From contig NZ_JADNGY010000001.1 of NCBI RefSeq assembly GCF_015553625.1, positions 242,256 to 306,255 on the forward strand: a stretch of 64,000 bases of DNA, written 5' to 3'. Position numbers and translations under genes: made by a program. Below, one piece after another: positions 1 to 9,715 of this stretch. How positions within the stretch are numbered: the stretch's first letter is position 1; every line of letters begins with the position of its first letter. The DNA comes from Streptococcus australis. GTDB lineage: Bacteria > Bacillota > Bacilli > Lactobacillales > Streptococcaceae. The notes under the pieces were generated by a model that made no database searches, was not told the origin of the DNA, and saw nothing but the letters and a program-made list of their open reading frames with translations.

Positions 1-3000
1 AGAAGCTTGTTATCAGTGATAGAGTATTTCTCTTTATTCAATACATACTTCTCTGGTTGGAACTTAGGTTCTGTTGGAGGAGTTACTGTATTGTTGAACT
101 CTTTGTCAGCTGGTTCAGTTACATTAGCAACCAATGCTTTAGATGTACCGTTGTGAGATACTTTTACAGTCACTTCTGCTTTCATAGCATCGTATGTTAC
201 AGTTGTGTCTGTTCCTACAACTTCTTCAACGGTGTACTTGTGTTCACCAACTTGACTCTTTTCAAATTTCAATGCTGAGAACTTAACGTTACCATCCGCA
301 TCGTTCTTAACAGTTTCAACAACTTTTCCTGTTGAATCTTTCAGTACGAAGCTGAATTCGTTGGCTTTAAGCTCACGACCTTCCAAACGTTTTGTGAAGT
401 TGAATTCTGCAGTGATTGGTACAGAGTTTACACGTTTTTGAGTTGGTTTTTCTGGAGTTTCTACAGATTTGCTTACTGGGTTGTAAACATGAACGATTTG
501 GTTGGCTTTGTTTTCGATGTCTACTCCACCTGCTACTGATTCTTTAACAGTTGCTGGGATATCGAATTTGTAGTAGCGACCAAATGCAAATTTAGTTGTG
601 TCGATAACTTGAGTGTTATCAGCATCACCTAAAGATTTGTTCATAGAAGATTTAGATGTAGCTGTAATGACTCCGTTAGCTACTGTAATATCAAATTTAG
701 ATGTTACATCAACTCCTGTTTCGCTGTCATAAGCCTTGATATCAGCACTGTTAACAGTCAATTTATCTGCATCGTATGTATCAGAGATACCTACAGCTTG
801 GATGTTGTTCTTGTCAGTGAAGTTCTTAGTATCCAACCATACTTGGTAAACTAATTTATCACCGCGGTTAACAGTCTTGGTATTGATGTTTTCTGCTTCG
901 TTGTTCTTGACTTGATCAGCATATGGATTTGCATTTGTTTCTGTGTACTCATCCTGAAGCTCATCGTCATCGTCCATTAATTTTGTACCTGTTAGGTCAA
1001 ATTTTTCTTTGTTAAGAACGAATTTTTCTGGTTGGAATACAGGTGTTTCTGGAGGAGTTATTTTGTTATTGAACTCTTTATCCGCTGTTCCATCAGTTGC
1101 TTTACCATTAGCGTCTACCCCACCAGTAGAAACTACGTTAGTTACAGTTGTTAATGTGTGACCATTTTTAGCAACTTCTACAGTAATAGTAGCTTTCATA
1201 GTATCGTATACCATTCCAGCTTCTTTAGCTGCAGGGACAACTTCTTCTACAGTATAAGTGTGAGTACCAACTTTAGAGTTGTCGAATGATAATTCTGTGA
1301 ATGTTACAGTTCCGTCTGCTTTGTTAGTTACTGTTTCAACTTCTTGTCCGTTTGCATCTTTAAGAACGAATTTGAATTCTCCGTCTTTAAGCTCACGTCC
1401 AGCTAATTTCTTAGTGAAGTCGAATTTAGTTTTAACAGGTGCTACAACGTAGTTGTTGAAGACTTTATCATCAGCACTTGATTTGAATCCACCTTCAGCA
1501 CTGTATTTAACTGCAGCTTGTAATTCACCTTGAGCGTTTTCAGTTACAGTAACAGTCATAGTAACTGTCATTGCATCGTATTCAACGTTTGCATCTGAAC
1601 CTGGAGTCTCAGTGATTGTGTAAGTGTAAGTTCCCACTTTGTTAAATGTTAATTTGCTGAATGTAGCTTTACCGTCAGCTTTGTTAGTTACAGTTTCTTC
1701 ATGAGCTGGAAGCGATTTATTTGGTTGTACTTCTTTTAGTTTGAATGTAAACTCACCATTTGCTAATACACGTCCTTCCAATTGTTTTTCAACTTCTGGA
1801 GTTACTTCAACTGGTTCTTGTTTTACATAGTAGTAAACTGGTTGTTTATACGGTGTCAAAGAGTTAAGCAAGTCAACGTTTGTCCCGATACCATTTACTC
1901 CACGAACCAATTGTTCATTTGGAGAAAGGTGACCAATGTTATCTCCCAAGAATGGAACGAAGACAGTCTTATACGGTGTATATCCTGCAGCTTTTTGGAA
2001 GTCAAATGGAACTTCTTTCCCGTCTGGATAGTTTACGCCTTTGCTATCTGTGAAAGGAATGGTGTTAAGAGGTGATTTCTTAACATTTAATTCTTGTTTG
2101 TTATAATCACCAGGTTTAATAGGCTTCGTTTCTGCTAGCAACATGTAGCCATCAGTGCTCAAGGTACCGTCAGAACGTTTGCTTTGTTGTTTTGGATCTA
2201 ATAAGTAAACACGAACGACTACAGTTCCATCTTCACCTACGATTTCTTTAATCCGTTTAATTCCTGCACGCTCAGCGTCCATGAATTTTGTACCAACTTT
2301 GTAAGGGCGACTTACATAACCTGATTGATCATTTGCATCAGCTGCTTGATACAATTTATATCCATCAAATTGGCGCTCTCCAGATGCTGTGAAGTTTTGA
2401 CCTTCCATAGCTTTAAGAGTGTATGAAGCTAAGTCTACTTCATTACCATTTGCTACGTAGTCTTGAACAGTTTTATCTGTTTTATTCGCGTTAAATGTTG
2501 GGTTGTTTTTATCAACTACTTTATAGTAAGTTGTTTTATTAACTGCTGCTGGAATCTTGGCATTAGTATCCGTAATCGTACGACCGTTATAAGCTGGTTC
2601 TACAACGTTTATAATATCTGTTGATGTACGAGCAGCATAAACAGCATCGTATAATTTTTTTTCATCCGGAGTAAGGTTATGTCCTGGAGCTACTAAAGCT
2701 TGGATACTTGCCCCAACTTCATAACCAAATTGAATAAATGGTTGGTCCGTTTTACCAGGCCCTGCTCCTAGACCTTTGTCGTAATCAACTTGCCAAGTTA
2801 ATTCTCCTCTAGATGCAGTAGCAGTAGTAGTGAATTTTTGAATACCACTAGATGCAGTAATCTTTCTAGTTTCTACTACATTACCTGTATTTTTATCAAT
2901 TAATTCTACAGTAGTATCAGTAGAATCATTAAATCCCTTGTAAGCACGTGTGTAGTAGTTTGTATTGTAACGTTCATTAAAGCGAGTGAGGTCTACGATG

Positions 3001-3656
3001 CTATAGGTGTAGACATCGCCTTCTTTAGCAGCATATCCTGATGGTACTGTTTGTGAACGAACACTTGCACCGTTAGGATCTTTGATTTCTGGAGTTACTT
3101 TTTCTCCATCTTTTAAGTAAGTACTTACCGCTACTGGGTTAGAGTTGTGGTCTCCAGTTACAGCTTCATTAGTAACAGCACGACGGCTACGTACACGTGG
3201 TTTATCGCCTTCTGAAACTACAGGTTTTGCTTCAGTTACTGGTTTTGCTTCTTCAGCTTTTTCTGCTGGTTTAGCAGCTTCTTCAGCAGTAACACCTGCT
3301 TCAGCCGCAGGTTTTGCTTCAGTTGCTACTGGTGCTGCAGTCGCAGCTGGAGCTTCCGTTGCTGCTTTTGCTTCTGTTGCTAAAGCAGTGTTTGAGAGAT
3401 CCACTTTAGGTGCTGTTGCTCCCTGAGCGTAGGTCTCACCTGGAGCTGTAGTAGCAGTATCTGGCGCCGTTTGAGTCGACTCAGATTGAACGCTTGTTGC
3501 TGCTTCCTTGCTTGCGTCAGTAGGCGCAATAGCGTCATCCGCAGCTACTGTCGGAGCTCCTACAGCAAAAAGCGCTGTCCCAAGTAATACAGAACAAACG
3601 CCAACGCTATACTTTCGCAAAGAAAAGCGCTGACGTCTATTAAACATTTCCTTCAT
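1..3656 (-). CDS. YSIRK-type surface adhesin with pilin-like isopeptide repeats (C-terminus outside window)
   Basis: This is a large cell-surface protein of which about 1218 residues are visible; the reading frame runs off the left edge, so the wall anchor is not seen. The start is ATG at 3656, preceded by AAAGGAGA. Residues 10-30 carry a YSIRK-like signal (FSLRKYSVGVCSVLLG), followed by an Ala/Glu/Thr-rich stretch to about residue 150 and a large N-terminal region. From about residue 620 come domains of the Spy0128/pilin isopeptide type (motifs EGRVLANGEF, AGRELKDGEF, EGRELKANEF at about 620, 742 and 1075). Between them, at about 873-1070, lies a domain resembling the C-terminal isopeptide domains of AgI/II adhesins (FQPEKFVLNKEKFDL), and a second copy begins at about 1198. 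The family suggests an adhesin stabilised by Lys-Asn bonds; the ligand is unknown. Confidence 0.9.
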   Translation of the reverse strand, partial: MKEMFNRRQRFSLRKYSVGVCSVLLGTALFAVGAPTVAADDAIAPTDASKEAATSVQSESTQTAPDTATTAPGETYAQGATAPKVDLSNTALATEAKAATEAPAATAAPVATEAKPAAEAGVTAEEAAKPAEKAEEAKPVTEAKPVVSEGDKPRVRSRRAVTNEAVTGDHNSNPVAVSTYLKDGEKVTPEIKDPNGASVRSQTVPSGYAAKEGDVYTYSIVDLTRFNERYNTNYYTRAYKGFNDSTDTTVELIDKNTGNVVETRKITASSGIQKFTTTATASRGELTWQVDYDKGLGAGPGKTDQPFIQFGYEVGASIQALVAPGHNLTPDEKKLYDAVYAARTSTDIINVVEPAYNGRTITDTNAKIPAAVNKTTYYKVVDKNNPTFNANKTDKTVQDYVANGNEVDLASYTLKAMEGQNFTASGERQFDGYKLYQAADANDQSGYVSRPYKVGTKFMDAERAGIKRIKEIVGEDGTVVVRVYLLDPKQQSKRSDGTLSTDGYMLLAETKPIKPGDYNKQELNVKKSPLNTIPFTDSKGVNYPDGKEVPFDFQKAAGYTPYKTVFVPFLGDNIGHLSPNEQLVRGVNGIGTNVDLLNSLTPYKQPVYYYVKQEPVEVTPEVEKQLEGRVLANGEFTFKLKEVQPNKSLPAHEETVTNKADGKATFSKLTFNKVGTYTYTITETPGSDANVEYDAMTVTMTVTVTENAQGELQAAVKYSAEGGFKSSADDKVFNNYVVAPVKTKFDFTKKLAGRELKDGEFKFVLKDANGQEVETVTNKADGTVTFTELSFDNSKVGTHTYTVEEVVPAAKEAGMVYDTMKATITVEVAKNGHTLTTVTNVVSTGGVDANGKATDGTADKEFNNKITPPETPVFQPEKFVLNKEKFDLTGTKLMDDDDELQDEYTETNANPYADQVKNNEAENINTKTVNRGDKLVYQVWLDTKNFTDKNNIQAVGISDTYDADKLTVNSADIKAYDSETGVDVTSKFDITVANGVITATSKSSMNKSLGDADNTQVIDTTKFAFGRYYKFDIPATVKESVAGGVDIENKANQIVHVYNPVSKSVETPEKPTQKRVNSVPITAEFNFTKRLEGRELKANEFSFVLKDSTGKVVETVKNDADGNVKFSALKFEKSQVGEHKYTVEEVVGTDTTVTYDAMKAEVTVKVSHNGTSKALVANVTEPADKEFNNTVTPPTEPKFQPEKYVLNKEKYSITDNKL

Positions 3657-3703
3657 TAATTTGTATCTCCTTTTTCATATTTTTATTGTTTGATACATAA
3701 CAA

Positions 3704-3733
3704 ATATTACCAGACTTGTTGACTACCGTCAAC
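3704..3733 (-). promoter_or_regulatory. Promoter of the YSIRK adhesin with inverted repeat over the -35
   Basis: On the minus strand TTGACG (3732-3727) and TAATAT (3709-3704) are separated by 17 bp, a good sigma-A promoter about 50 bp before the adhesin start. The -35 lies inside an inverted repeat with arms GTTGAC and GTCAAC and a 4-bp centre at 3718-3733. A binding protein there would compete with RNA polymerase; which regulator this would be is not known. Confidence 0.55.
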
Positions 3734-3940
3734 TAAATATATCAAAGTTGTTACTTACCGTAAAACTTTCTGAATATTCAGATGAAGTTTCCCTCTATTT
3801 TTTAACATTTTTTTACTTTTTTTCCCATTTAGTCCATTTTTTTATCATTCATTTTTTGCACTTTTCCATCTTTAATAATATAGAAAATAGGTGTTCTATT
3901 TTTTGAGTCAGCAAACAGATATATAACTTTCCGCCGTGAG

Positions 3941-3973
3941 AAAAGTGCCTGAAACAATAGCGTTTCAGGCACT
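3941..3973 (-). terminator. Rho-independent terminator after the YfhO gene
   Basis: The arms AGTGCCTGAAAC (3944-3955) and GTTTCAGGCACT (3962-3973) form a perfect 12-bp stem with a 6-base loop. On the minus strand it is followed by a short T run, so it fits the end of the glycosyltransferase-YfhO unit. Confidence 0.8.
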
Positions 3974-4136
3974 CGGAATTATTGAGACCTTAGGCTCAAT
4001 AATTAGTCATGGAACTTCTACGAAGTTCGCTGACGTCCGTACTCACCTAAGGAAAGTTTTAAAGAAGACTCTATCTTCAAACTGAAATTTAGACCGAAAT
4101 CTCAACTTTTTAAGAAATTTATTACACATGGGAAGC
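3974..4136. other. Structured intergenic segment with a second hairpin
   Basis: A second perfect inverted repeat lies directly upstream of the terminator: arms AATTATTGAG and CTCAATAATT at 3977-4004. It is followed by about 100 bp without a plausible ORF that contains several small inverted pieces, such as GAACTTC next to GAAGTTC. The rest of the 3657-4136 gap is AT-rich and contains the adhesin promoter. It may be a dispersed intergenic repeat, but only one copy is in this window. Confidence 0.4.
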
Positions 4137-7061
4137 TTAAGAATGCTCCTCTTTCCATTTTTTTCTAATGATGACGAGACTCACAACTGCGACAATAGAC
4201 AGTAGGGCACCGATAAAGCTTCCTCTGGTTTTGAAGACAAACTCGACCTGATGTTTCCCTTTGGTAATTGGGAAAGATAGGAAGCTATTCCAGGCTCTTT
4301 CGGTCGGGACAGCTTGACCATCCACTTTTACCTGCCAGCCGGCACTGTATGGGATGGAGGTCATCATGACATCACTATCATCTGTAATAGTGACCTCCCC
4401 CTCGATATGAGTATTGCTGAACTTGGTCACCTTCAAACCTTGGTGCTTGCGCTTCTCAAGTACTTCTTGGATCTGATCCAGCTCGGCTCGATAGACACCC
4501 GCCTGGCTCATGTCAATGGTATCTGTTCTAAAGCGAAACTCAATCACCGACTCTTGATTTTCGGTCATGTCCGTCAGTTGCCAGATTTGCCTTTGGGTAA
4601 AGGTCTTGGTGTTTGGCAACCATTTGTTGTTGACCAGGACAGAGTAATCTTGCTTGGGAATCAAAGACGCTGGCACAAAGAAGTAATAGGTATTGTTGGA
4701 ACGGGGAATGACCTTATAGCGGATAATACCTTCCTTAGAAGAATCTGCCCGTCGATAGATGGCCTCTCCTGTCTCCTTGTTGACCTTTTCTTCTATTAAA
4801 TTCTCCGTTTCAATCCCAGTGAAAGCCAAAGGTTTGAAATACTCTACATAATCGCCTGTGTTCTTTTGATGGCCTTCCATCGAGTTGAGGATAATGTTCT
4901 GGTTGGCAAAGGCATTATTAGCCCCAAATTGAATATTCTTCACGAGGGAATTGGTCCCATAGGCCAAAGGGAAGGAATGAGGGTTTTTATAGACGACAAA
5001 GCGATTGTCTTCATAGACTGTCTCTGTGTAGTAACGCCCCATGTCAAAGCGGTTGGTAAAGCGATAGAAATACATCTTTTCTGGATGTGCTTCCATCTCT
5101 TTTGGATCGAACTCCTTGGCATGCATGTAATAGCGAACACCGTACAAGGCATCCGTCAAAGGCGTCCCATTGGTATACTCTGTGGCTGCATTGACCCCCA
5201 GATCCCCCATGTAAGCAAAGTGGTCCATGGTCGACCGTTCTAAGCTCGAGCTAAAGGTGCTTAAGCCCGGATAAGATACCAAGGATGGAACTGTTCGAGA
5301 ATAAGCAAAATCGGTCGCAATCCGGTAAAACTTCTCATCCGCATCAGCCTGGACCTTGTCTGTCACACGCTTGACCGAGACAGCAGCATCCGCAAATTTA
5401 TGGACACTGTCATAGCCTAAGGTCACCTGAGAGAGATAGGCATTGTAGCCCAGCTCAAAGAAGGTCAAGGCTGATAAGATCACGACGGACAAGCGGGACC
5501 ATTTTTGGTTCAAGACCAGAAGGACAAGCAAGTACATCAGAACGGTGATCCCAACCTGGGACAACAAATAGCCTGCTTTTAAAAGGATGAGGGCAAGGAC
5601 AAGGAATCCGGCCGACCAGCCAATCCGAATAAGCTTTTCTTTCTGGCTCTTCTTGGACTTGTCCCAATAGCTGTAAAAGCCATAGGAGGCAACGACCAGG
5701 AGCGCCAACAAATGAAGGGCGGTAAAGCGGGTGATGTAACGGGTGACACCAGACGGTTGAAGCTTGGCAATGAAGCTATAGTTCTGCGAATAGACATAGA
5801 CAACTGCCAACGCTAACACCAGACCAATCACTAGATTGGCGATGCGCGAAAGCATAATTTTTTCTTTCATCGCTTGGTAGGCCAGAATGAGCATAAAGAA
5901 AGAGAATAGCCAAGAGAAACGGAAAAAGAAACCAGCTGGATTTTGCCCCATATGCCAAATCTTGCTGACAAATTCATTGACAAAAGAAATAAAGAAGACG
6001 AGGGTGACCAGACCGGCAGCCCACTTCTTAACTCTGACAACTTTTTTCGACAAGAAATAGGAGACAAAGCCTAGTAGCCCCAAGGCTCCGATATAGATAT
6101 TGGGAAGGTTTGGCCCCGCAGACCAGCCTGAGGTGTTATCAAAGCCACCCACAACTAGCTTGGCAAAAATATCTAAGGGGTTAATTTGAAAGACCAATGA
6201 GAAGGTCATCCCTCCTCCAACCTGGCCCTTACTTTCAATGAGGTTGAAAAAGACCGGTAAGAGGATGACTGAGGCAAGCGCAATCCCGATAATCGAATAG
6301 ATCACTGCCTGCAAGAGGGGAAGACTGACGTTTCTAATTTTCTTCTTCCAATCTCCTTCGACCATCAGCCTTGGTGATACATAGTAGCAAGCATACAAGG
6401 CGATGAAAATGGAGATCATATAGCCCATATAGAATTGGAGCAAGACGGTCAAGCCTAAGGCAAAGGCATAGCGGTAGGGAGCGCCTCCATCCAATAGTTC
6501 TTCTAGGTAGACGATGACGATGGGAAGCATGATCATGGCATCATAGAAAATGACATTCATCTGATACGACACCAGCATCCCTGACAGGGCATAAGCCGTC
6601 GCAAAGAGGGGCACCAGCCATTTCCTAGACTCCAAGCCCTTATACCGCTTGATCAAGAGGAAGGCAAAGGCCATCCCGATAGCCCCATAACGAAGCCAAA
6701 TGGTCAAGAAGACCGCAAACCCAAAGTACTTGAGGGGCGTCAAAATATAGATGATATTAAAAGGACTCATCAAATAGTAGCCGAGCACCCCTATCATATC
6801 TCCCCCCAGAGACTTGGTAAAGGAATAGCTCAAACTAGATAAATCTCCGGAGAGCACGGCATTTTTTAACAAGCCAAAGAAGCTGATGTATTGTTGACCA
6901 AAGTCAACAGCCATCAAGCTTTTGTCTCCAAAGGGAAAAGTCCCCATAAAGGCCCAAACGACCAGCATGATGGCCATTGGGAGCATGGCGCTAAAAGCAT
7001 ACAGCAAATTCTTCGGTTTTCTCTTCCAAAGTTCTTGCCAAGGCTTGGTCCAGACAAACAT
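4137..7061 (-). CDS. YfhO family membrane protein (probable lipid-linked sugar transferase to cell envelope polymer)
   Basis: A 974-residue polytopic protein. The first ~570 residues contain about a dozen or more hydrophobic segments and the last ~350 residues are a soluble extracytoplasmic part ending in one more membrane helix and KKWKEEHS. An acidic motif in the first external loop (AVDFGQQYISFF, about residues 52-63) is typical of the YfhO/GT-C fold. In Bacillus, YfhO works with the glycosyltransferase CsbB to put a sugar on lipoteichoic acid. Here the gene lies 20 bp downstream of a CsbB-like transferase, so the same two-step pathway (polyprenyl-phosphate sugar made inside, transferred outside) is likely. 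The acceptor and the sugar cannot be read from the sequence. Confidence 0.88.
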   Translation of the reverse strand: MFVWTKPWQELWKRKPKNLLYAFSAMLPMAIMLVVWAFMGTFPFGDKSLMAVDFGQQYISFFGLLKNAVLSGDLSSLSYSFTKSLGGDMIGVLGYYLMSPFNIIYILTPLKYFGFAVFLTIWLRYGAIGMAFAFLLIKRYKGLESRKWLVPLFATAYALSGMLVSYQMNVIFYDAMIMLPIVIVYLEELLDGGAPYRYAFALGLTVLLQFYMGYMISIFIALYACYYVSPRLMVEGDWKKKIRNVSLPLLQAVIYSIIGIALASVILLPVFFNLIESKGQVGGGMTFSLVFQINPLDIFAKLVVGGFDNTSGWSAGPNLPNIYIGALGLLGFVSYFLSKKVVRVKKWAAGLVTLVFFISFVNEFVSKIWHMGQNPAGFFFRFSWLFSFFMLILAYQAMKEKIMLSRIANLVIGLVLALAVVYVYSQNYSFIAKLQPSGVTRYITRFTALHLLALLVVASYGFYSYWDKSKKSQKEKLIRIGWSAGFLVLALILLKAGYLLSQVGITVLMYLLVLLVLNQKWSRLSVVILSALTFFELGYNAYLSQVTLGYDSVHKFADAAVSVKRVTDKVQADADEKFYRIATDFAYSRTVPSLVSYPGLSTFSSSLERSTMDHFAYMGDLGVNAATEYTNGTPLTDALYGVRYYMHAKEFDPKEMEAHPEKMYFYRFTNRFDMGRYYTETVYEDNRFVVYKNPHSFPLAYGTNSLVKNIQFGANNAFANQNIILNSMEGHQKNTGDYVEYFKPLAFTGIETENLIEEKVNKETGEAIYRRADSSKEGIIRYKVIPRSNNTYYFFVPASLIPKQDYSVLVNNKWLPNTKTFTQRQIWQLTDMTENQESVIEFRFRTDTIDMSQAGVYRAELDQIQEVLEKRKHQGLKVTKFSNTHIEGEVTITDDSDVMMTSIPYSAGWQVKVDGQAVPTERAWNSFLSFPITKGKHQVEFVFKTRGSFIGALLSIVAVVSLVIIRKKWKEEHS

Positions 7062-7081
7062 TCTTCTATCTCCTATCTTCC

Positions 7082-8041
7082 TTATCCGATACTATCTTCT
7101 TTCGCCTTCTCAATATTGGTGTCTTCAATAATGAAATGAGGGCGACGCTTCACTTCGTAATAAATCTTCCCGATATATTCTCCAAGAATTCCGATAAAGA
7201 TTAGCTGCACCCCACTAAAGAGGATGATGGCCGCAATGGTGGTGAAATACCCACTCACATAATCCCCCGGAGCAAAGATATACTTCATCAACTCAAAAGC
7301 CAAGTAAAGAATAGCCAAGCCCAGACAGATAAAGCCAAACTGGATACAAACGCGAAGAGGGCGATCATTGAAGGAAATAATCCCTTGAATGGCATAGTTC
7401 ATGGATTTCTTGAAGCCAAACTTACTCTTTCCAGCCTTGCGAAGTTCATTTTTGTAGGGGATGACTTTCTCCTTGAAGCCAATCCATTCGTACAGACCTT
7501 TATTAAAGCGGTTGTATTCTGGCATGGAGACAAAGGCGTTGATAGCTTTGCGACTGAGAAGTCTGAGCTCAGATTTCCCATCCGTCAAATGGACATCCAT
7601 CGAGCGGTTGGATAGGAAGTAAAAGAGACGAGCAAAACTGCTCCCCACAAAGGACTCACCATCACGAGTCCGCTGGCCACTGACGATATCGTAGCCTTCC
7701 TTGTAAGCCTCTAGAAAGAGAGGGATGAGATAGGGCGGATGTTGCAAATCACCATCCATGACCATGACAGCATCTCCCGTCGCATACTTAAACCCAGCCA
7801 AGATACCACTCTCTCGGCCGAAGTTTCGACTAAAGCGAATATATTTGACCCGATCATTGTCTCTGGCAATTCCTGCAATCAGCTCAAAGGTCCTGTCATT
7901 GCTTCCATCATCAATATAAAGGATTTCATAATCCGAAAGGTCTTTCCCAAGCATGTCTTCCAGCTGGGCCGAAATAGCTGCATGAGTCTGAGCTAGTACT
8001 AATTCCTCATTGAGTAGTGTAATGAGTATTGATAATTTCAT
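7082..8041 (-). CDS. Family 2 glycosyltransferase, CsbB/GtrB-like (polyprenyl-phosphate sugar synthase)
   Basis: A 319-residue GT-A type transferase with two C-terminal membrane helices. The N-terminus begins MKLSILITLLNEE, with the nucleotide-binding region ILYIDDGSNDRT at about residues 40-51 and the metal-binding DGDLQHP at about 96-102. Two hydrophobic segments at about 230-255 and 265-290 anchor it to the membrane. The family uses a UDP-sugar and undecaprenyl phosphate to make a lipid-linked sugar on the inner face. The YfhO gene starts 20 bp downstream, so the two are probably co-transcribed and form a wall- or lipoteichoic-acid glycosylation pair. Confidence 0.9.
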   Translation of the reverse strand: MKLSILITLLNEELVLAQTHAAISAQLEDMLGKDLSDYEILYIDDGSNDRTFELIAGIARDNDRVKYIRFSRNFGRESGILAGFKYATGDAVMVMDGDLQHPPYLIPLFLEAYKEGYDIVSGQRTRDGESFVGSSFARLFYFLSNRSMDVHLTDGKSELRLLSRKAINAFVSMPEYNRFNKGLYEWIGFKEKVIPYKNELRKAGKSKFGFKKSMNYAIQGIISFNDRPLRVCIQFGFICLGLAILYLAFELMKYIFAPGDYVSGYFTTIAAIILFSGVQLIFIGILGEYIGKIYYEVKRRPHFIIEDTNIEKAKEDSIG

Positions 8042-8069
8042 CCCTTTTCTCCATCTATCGTTCTCCCAA

Positions 8070-8096
8070 AAAAGAGAGAGCTTTCGCTCTCTCCAT
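8070..8096 (-). terminator. Terminator of the Thr-stalk adhesin gene
   Basis: AGAGAGAGC and GCTCTCTCT pair around a four-base loop at about 8074-8094; reading on the minus strand it ends in six T residues. It lies directly after the LPSTG adhesin gene. Confidence 0.8.
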
Positions 8097-8114
8097 CATA
8101 CGGAAACTCTTTGT

Positions 8115-9656
8115 TTATTTATTAGAAATTTTACGTTTTAACACAATTGCACCGATGAGGACAATGACTCCTGAAATTACAAGACCAGTTGCTACGACTT
8201 CACCAGTACTTGGAAGAAGTTTCTTACGACCTCCACCAGTACCACCGCCTGGTGTTGACTCAGTCGTGTCACCAGTGGTTGGGCCACCAGGAGTTGTTGT
8301 TGTAGTGGTTGTTGGACGTCCTCCACCAGTCGTAGTTGTCGTAGTGGTTGGTTCCTCAGTTGTCGTGGTTGACGTAGTGGTTGGTCCCTCAGTTGTCGTT
8401 GTGGTTGAGGTGGTTGTTGAATCCTCTGTTGTCGTTGTGGTCGACGTTGTTGAAGGCTCCTCGGTTGTCGTGGTTGACGTTGTTGAAGGCTCCTCAGTCA
8501 TCGTGGTTGACGTGGTCGTTGGTGCCACAGTTGTCGTGGTCGACGTAGTTGAAGGCTCCTCAGTTGTCGTAGTTGACGTTGTTGAAGGCTCCTCGGTTGT
8601 TGTCGTTGTAGTGGTTGTGCTTGTTGTGGTAGTTGTCGTTGTAGTGGTTGTTCGATCCCCACTACCGCTACCTGAAGCAGTTTCCAAACGTGTCAAGGCG
8701 TTGACTGAGCGAGACTTTTCAAAGTTGCTAGCTGACCATTCTAGGACATTAGCTACTTTGCTTCCTTCAGGAAGCTCTGACTTCAACTCTGTTGTGTACT
8801 CAATGTACATAGCCCAGTTCCAGTTATCCCCAAAATTAATCGTGAATCCTGTGATGCCACCATCAGCATTTCGTGTAAATTCAGCTTTATTGCTAAAGTT
8901 ATCAATTGGATCCAATTTAAGAAGAGCCGCCTCATTCGGAATCTTCTCTGGTTGAGTCGCATAACGAACTGCACGGAAGGAACTTTCTACCAAGACTTGT
9001 CCGCTGTCGCTGAAGTCATCCTTGATGACCATGTTGTTCAACTTGTCTTGAACCGCATTCAAGACAATACGCCATTTTATCCGCTTAGGATTTTCTGGAT
9101 CTTGGTAACCATACTTCATTTCATAGTCACCAGCTTCACCATCGTCCTTGTTGTAGTTCAATGTGAAGTCAGTGCTACCAAATGTAAAGTAGTAAGTTCC
9201 CGTCTTTGGCAAGTTCGCTGCATTTGGACGAACATTGTACCTCAAGGTCATTACCTTATCTTTGTAATTCTCAGAGAAATAGTTTGTAAAAGTAATGGTC
9301 ACCTTTTGCGTACTTGGATCGGTCACTGCATTGGCAATTACTTCACCATTTTCGTGTACAATTGGAAACTCTAGCTTGGTCACCAGGCCTAGTTCTTTTG
9401 GAAGATCTAGAACCAATGTGTCACCAGCATTGATCTGCTGTGAGTCAGGGAAACTAATCTCGTTTGTCGCCTCCATCGTTTGACCAGTAGTGATCTTCGT
9501 GTCGGCAGTTAACGGTTGGTTATCAACCTTAATTTCAGTTTTTATCGTATAACTGGTTACTTCAGTCGCAAAGACTGTCGTAAAAACTGTCAAGGATAAA
9601 ACTAAAAGACTCATAAATGCTAAAACTCGCTTCACGCGTGCTTTTGTGGTCTGCAT
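8115..9656 (-). CDS. LPSTG-anchored adhesin with Thr-rich stalk
   Basis: A 513-residue wall-anchored protein. An N-terminal signal peptide (about residues 1-30, ending near VFATEV) is followed by a globular region at about 31-315 with features of Ig-like collagen- or fibrinogen-binding adhesin domains (for example VTITFTNYFSENYKDKVMTL). Residues from about 325 to 455 are nearly pure Thr/Ser with interspersed EEPSTTS units and form a long, probably glycosylated stalk. The anchor is LPSTGE, a hydrophobic helix and a short positive tail KRKISNK. The start ATG has AAAGGAG at good spacing. A promoter TTGCAT - 16 bp - TACAAT lies at 9715-9688. The ligand is not predictable; a sortase A substrate is clear. 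Confidence 0.9.
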   Translation of the reverse strand: MQTTKARVKRVLAFMSLLVLSLTVFTTVFATEVTSYTIKTEIKVDNQPLTADTKITTGQTMEATNEISFPDSQQINAGDTLVLDLPKELGLVTKLEFPIVHENGEVIANAVTDPSTQKVTITFTNYFSENYKDKVMTLRYNVRPNAANLPKTGTYYFTFGSTDFTLNYNKDDGEAGDYEMKYGYQDPENPKRIKWRIVLNAVQDKLNNMVIKDDFSDSGQVLVESSFRAVRYATQPEKIPNEAALLKLDPIDNFSNKAEFTRNADGGITGFTINFGDNWNWAMYIEYTTELKSELPEGSKVANVLEWSASNFEKSRSVNALTRLETASGSGSGDRTTTTTTTTTTSTTTTTTTTEEPSTTSTTTTEEPSTTSTTTTVAPTTTSTTMTEEPSTTSTTTTEEPSTTSTTTTTEDSTTTSTTTTTEGPTTTSTTTTEEPTTTTTTTGGGRPTTTTTTTPGGPTTGDTTESTPGGGTGGGRKKLLPSTGEVVATGLVISGVIVLIGAIVLKRKISNK

Positions 9657-9687
9657 ATTATGCTCCTTTATAAATTATTTGATTATT

Positions 9688-9715
9688 ATTGTAACATATC
9701 TGTTTATAAATGCAA
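9688..9715 (-). promoter_or_regulatory. Promoter of the Thr-stalk adhesin
   Basis: TTGCAT (9715-9710) and TACAAT (9693-9688) on the minus strand are 16 bp apart and about 35 bp upstream of the start codon. Confidence 0.5.

Noticed and set aside
4314..5243. Two plus-strand ORFs within the YfhO gene
   Set aside because: Opposite-strand frames without ribosome sites; the minus-strand YfhO frame has clear family features.
8029..8955. Plus-strand ORF of 308 codons rich in Val
   Set aside because: Antisense shadow of the Thr-repeat stalk (ACN codons read as GTN).
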